Shown piece after piece: positions 62,554 through 64,000 of a stretch of 64,000 bases of DNA (the first letter of the stretch is position 1; every line of letters begins with the position of its first letter). The position numbers were made by a program, and so were the translations under genes. The stretch is from the NCBI RefSeq assembly GCF_013410065.1, contig NZ_JACCCW010000001.1, positions 496,001 to 560,000 of the forward strand, in the 5' to 3' direction. This stretch comes from Granulicella arctica. Its GTDB lineage: Bacteria > Acidobacteriota > Terriglobia > Terriglobales > Acidobacteriaceae. The notes beneath the pieces were generated by a model. It had not been told where the DNA came from. It made no database searches and saw only the letters and a list, made by a program, of their open reading frames with translations.

Positions 62554-64000
62554 GTGCAGTCTTTTTTCCCAATTCGAGTGTTGCGATGGGCGTCTTGTGC
62601 GTTGCTGCTGACGAGCTGCGTGCCTGTGTTTGCGGCGACGAAGACGCAGAGACGACCGAAGCTGACGCCTTGGGAAGAGGCGGAGCACGGGCGCGAGACG
62701 CTGGAGGCGATCCCCGCAGAGGCGCGGACGAAGGCGGATTACGATCGTGCGCTCGATGGCTTTCGGGCGATCTACCATGAGAATCCGGGAGATGTGCATG
62801 CACCTGCGGGCGTTTTTGCTGTGGCGGAGATTCTGGCGGAAGAGGGTCGAGGGCTCCATGACGCCAAGCGTCTGACGGCTGCGGTAGGGCAGTATGAGTT
62901 TTTGCGGACGCAGTATCCTGCGTGTTCGCTGCGGGTGCAGGCTCTGCTGGCTGAGGCGCAGATTGAGCAGAACGACCTACAGGATGCGAAGGCCGCGAAG
63001 GAGCGCTATCGGCTGCTGCTGAAGCAGTCTCCGAAGAGCGACGAGGCGGAGGAGGCACGGGCGGCGCTGGCGGAGATGAGTCGTCCGGCGGCGAGTGATG
63101 CGGAGCGACGGATGCGGCCTGAGATGGCGACTGTGGATGCTGCTCCTCCGGTGAACTCGAATGCAGTTGCGGCGCAACCTCTTCAGACGGCACAGGATGG
63201 TGATGCTGCTTTGACGCCGGTAAGCCGCGCTGTGGCTCCCAGGCAGGGGCCGCTGGCGCTGGTGTCGGGGATTCGGCATTGGTCGACGCCGAACTATACG
63301 CGGGTGGTGATCGACCTGGGCGATAACGTGACGTATGAGGCGGCTCGGGTTCCGAATCCGGATCGCATCTATTTTGATCTGCATGGGACGCGGCTGGCGC
63401 AGGAGCTGGTGGGCAAGAGCTTTGCGGTGACGGACGACGGCTTCCTGAAGAAGATACGGGCGGCTCAGTTTCGCGATGAGATGACGCGGGTGGTGTTGGA
63501 CGTGAACGATGTGACGGAGTACTCGGCGTTTTTGCTGCCGAATCCGTACCGGCTGATTATCGATATTCATGGTCAGACGACGCAGGCTGGAGGTCGTCCG
63601 GCGATGGCCTTGCTGCCTGCGGAGGCGACGGTGATGAAGCCGGGGGGCGAGGTGAAGGCTGCTGCTCCGGTGAGCGCGACGCCGGTTCCGAATACGACGG
63701 CGACGAAGTCGAAGAGCTCGCTTGAGGTTGCTTCGCTGAGCGATCAGCCGGGCCGGGTGGAGGCGACGCGCAGACCGACCTCGAAGCCGATCTCTGCGGT
63801 CGTTCCGACCGTGGCGGATCAGGGTGTGGCGGGCGATACGCAGGCTGCGGTGACGACGGCGGACAGTGCCACTACTCCTGCTCTTACGAAGAAGACGCGG
63901 AAGGGCAAGTCAAGTAGCGCGACGGAGGCGGCGGTGCCTGCTCGTGCGGCGGTGCCTACGGCGGATGGTCAGACCTCGCTGGTGCGGGCGCTGGGGTTGA
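62554..64000 (+). CDS. AMIN-domain protein, probable N-acetylmuramoyl-L-alanine amidase, 3' end beyond the window
   Basis: The frame is open from 62554 to the window end (482 codons, partial). The GTG at 62554 (GGTGGA 7 nt upstream) begins a signal peptide, QSFFPIRVLRWASCALLLTS. Next comes a helical TPR-like region (about residues 45-170: KADYDRALDGFRAIYHENP, AVGQYEFLRTQYP). An AMIN domain starts around 63244 (VSGIRHWSTPNYTRVVIDLG, then VVLDVNDVTEYSAFLLPNPY). A long Ser/Thr/Ala/Pro-rich linker runs to the end. The Amidase_3 catalytic domain that normally follows is not in the window, so the enzyme identity is inferred from the AMIN domain. Confidence 0.75.
   Translation, partial: MQSFFPIRVLRWASCALLLTSCVPVFAATKTQRRPKLTPWEEAEHGRETLEAIPAEARTKADYDRALDGFRAIYHENPGDVHAPAGVFAVAEILAEEGRGLHDAKRLTAAVGQYEFLRTQYPACSLRVQALLAEAQIEQNDLQDAKAAKERYRLLLKQSPKSDEAEEARAALAEMSRPAASDAERRMRPEMATVDAAPPVNSNAVAAQPLQTAQDGDAALTPVSRAVAPRQGPLALVSGIRHWSTPNYTRVVIDLGDNVTYEAARVPNPDRIYFDLHGTRLAQELVGKSFAVTDDGFLKKIRAAQFRDEMTRVVLDVNDVTEYSAFLLPNPYRLIIDIHGQTTQAGGRPAMALLPAEATVMKPGGEVKAAAPVSATPVPNTTATKSKSSLEVASLSDQPGRVEATRRPTSKPISAVVPTVADQGVAGDTQAAVTTADSATTPALTKKTRKGKSSSATEAAVPARAAVPTADGQTSLVRALGL

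Noticed and set aside
1-64000. CRISPR arrays, prophage, transposases, restriction or toxin-antitoxin systems
   Set aside because: No regularly spaced repeats and no recognisable proteins of these classes; the HNH protein lacks a methylase or phage neighbours.

Overview
The window reads as chromosomal DNA of an acidobacterium, most likely class Terriglobia (Granulicella / Edaphobacter / Terriglobus type). This is inferred from gene content, not from a database match. The indicators are two large Oar-like TonB-dependent receptors with an N-terminal carboxypeptidase-regulatory-like domain, a VWFA-related protein fragment, a DUF5117-type zinc metalloprotease, an exported multicopper oxidase with Ig-like tail domains, a hemE-hemH-hemY cluster and dispersed GTCCTTC...TCAGGATGAC repeats. 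There is no phage, transposase, CRISPR array or rRNA. One tRNA, tRNA-Ser(GCU), is present.

Layout. 0.4-4.3 kb: central carbon metabolism (edd on +, icd on -), with a perfect 28-bp palindrome just ahead of edd and a 36-bp inverted repeat between the two genes. 4.6-16.8 kb: one long respiratory complex I operon, nuoA-B-C-D-I-H-J-K-L-M-M-N. It lacks the NADH-oxidising module (nuoE, F, G), has two tandem nuoM genes and a NuoL with an enlarged C-terminal lateral-helix region. 16.9-32 kb: exported and cell-surface functions (two TonB-dependent receptors, M28 peptidase, multicopper oxidase, zinc metalloprotease). 32-39.7 kb: an amino-sugar/tagatose block (GH20 hexosaminidase, MFS transporter, KbaZ-AgaS on - and a PfkB kinase on +). 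39.7-43.3 kb: M3 peptidase, an N-terminally truncated VWFA-related gene and tRNA-Ser. 43.4-46.6 kb: APC permease, inorganic pyrophosphatase, PurS and a small outer-membrane barrel. 46.8-50.4 kb: late haem synthesis genes with two parS-like sites between hemH and hemY. 50.4-64 kb: lipoprotein, OPT transporter, pentapeptide-repeat protein, ComF, HNH nuclease, small zinc-ribbon protein, exported LolA-like protein, RecX, DUF429 protein, AlaS and the start of an AMIN-domain amidase cut by the window end.

Main points of interest. (1) The complex I operon combines a doubled NuoM, an enlarged NuoL lateral helix and no E/F/G. This fits the proton-pumping '2M' variant, and its second NuoM has leucine where the TM7 lysine is expected. 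(2) Two perfect parS-like palindromes at 48.93-48.97 kb coincide with a change from C-rich to G-rich on the + strand that ignores gene orientation, which is what an origin-proximal centromere region would look like. (3) comF carries an in-frame insertion made of palindromic repeats that also occur between genes elsewhere in the window. (4) The multicopper oxidase ends in a two-helix tail followed by beta strands that may be an uncharacterised sorting or anchoring signal.
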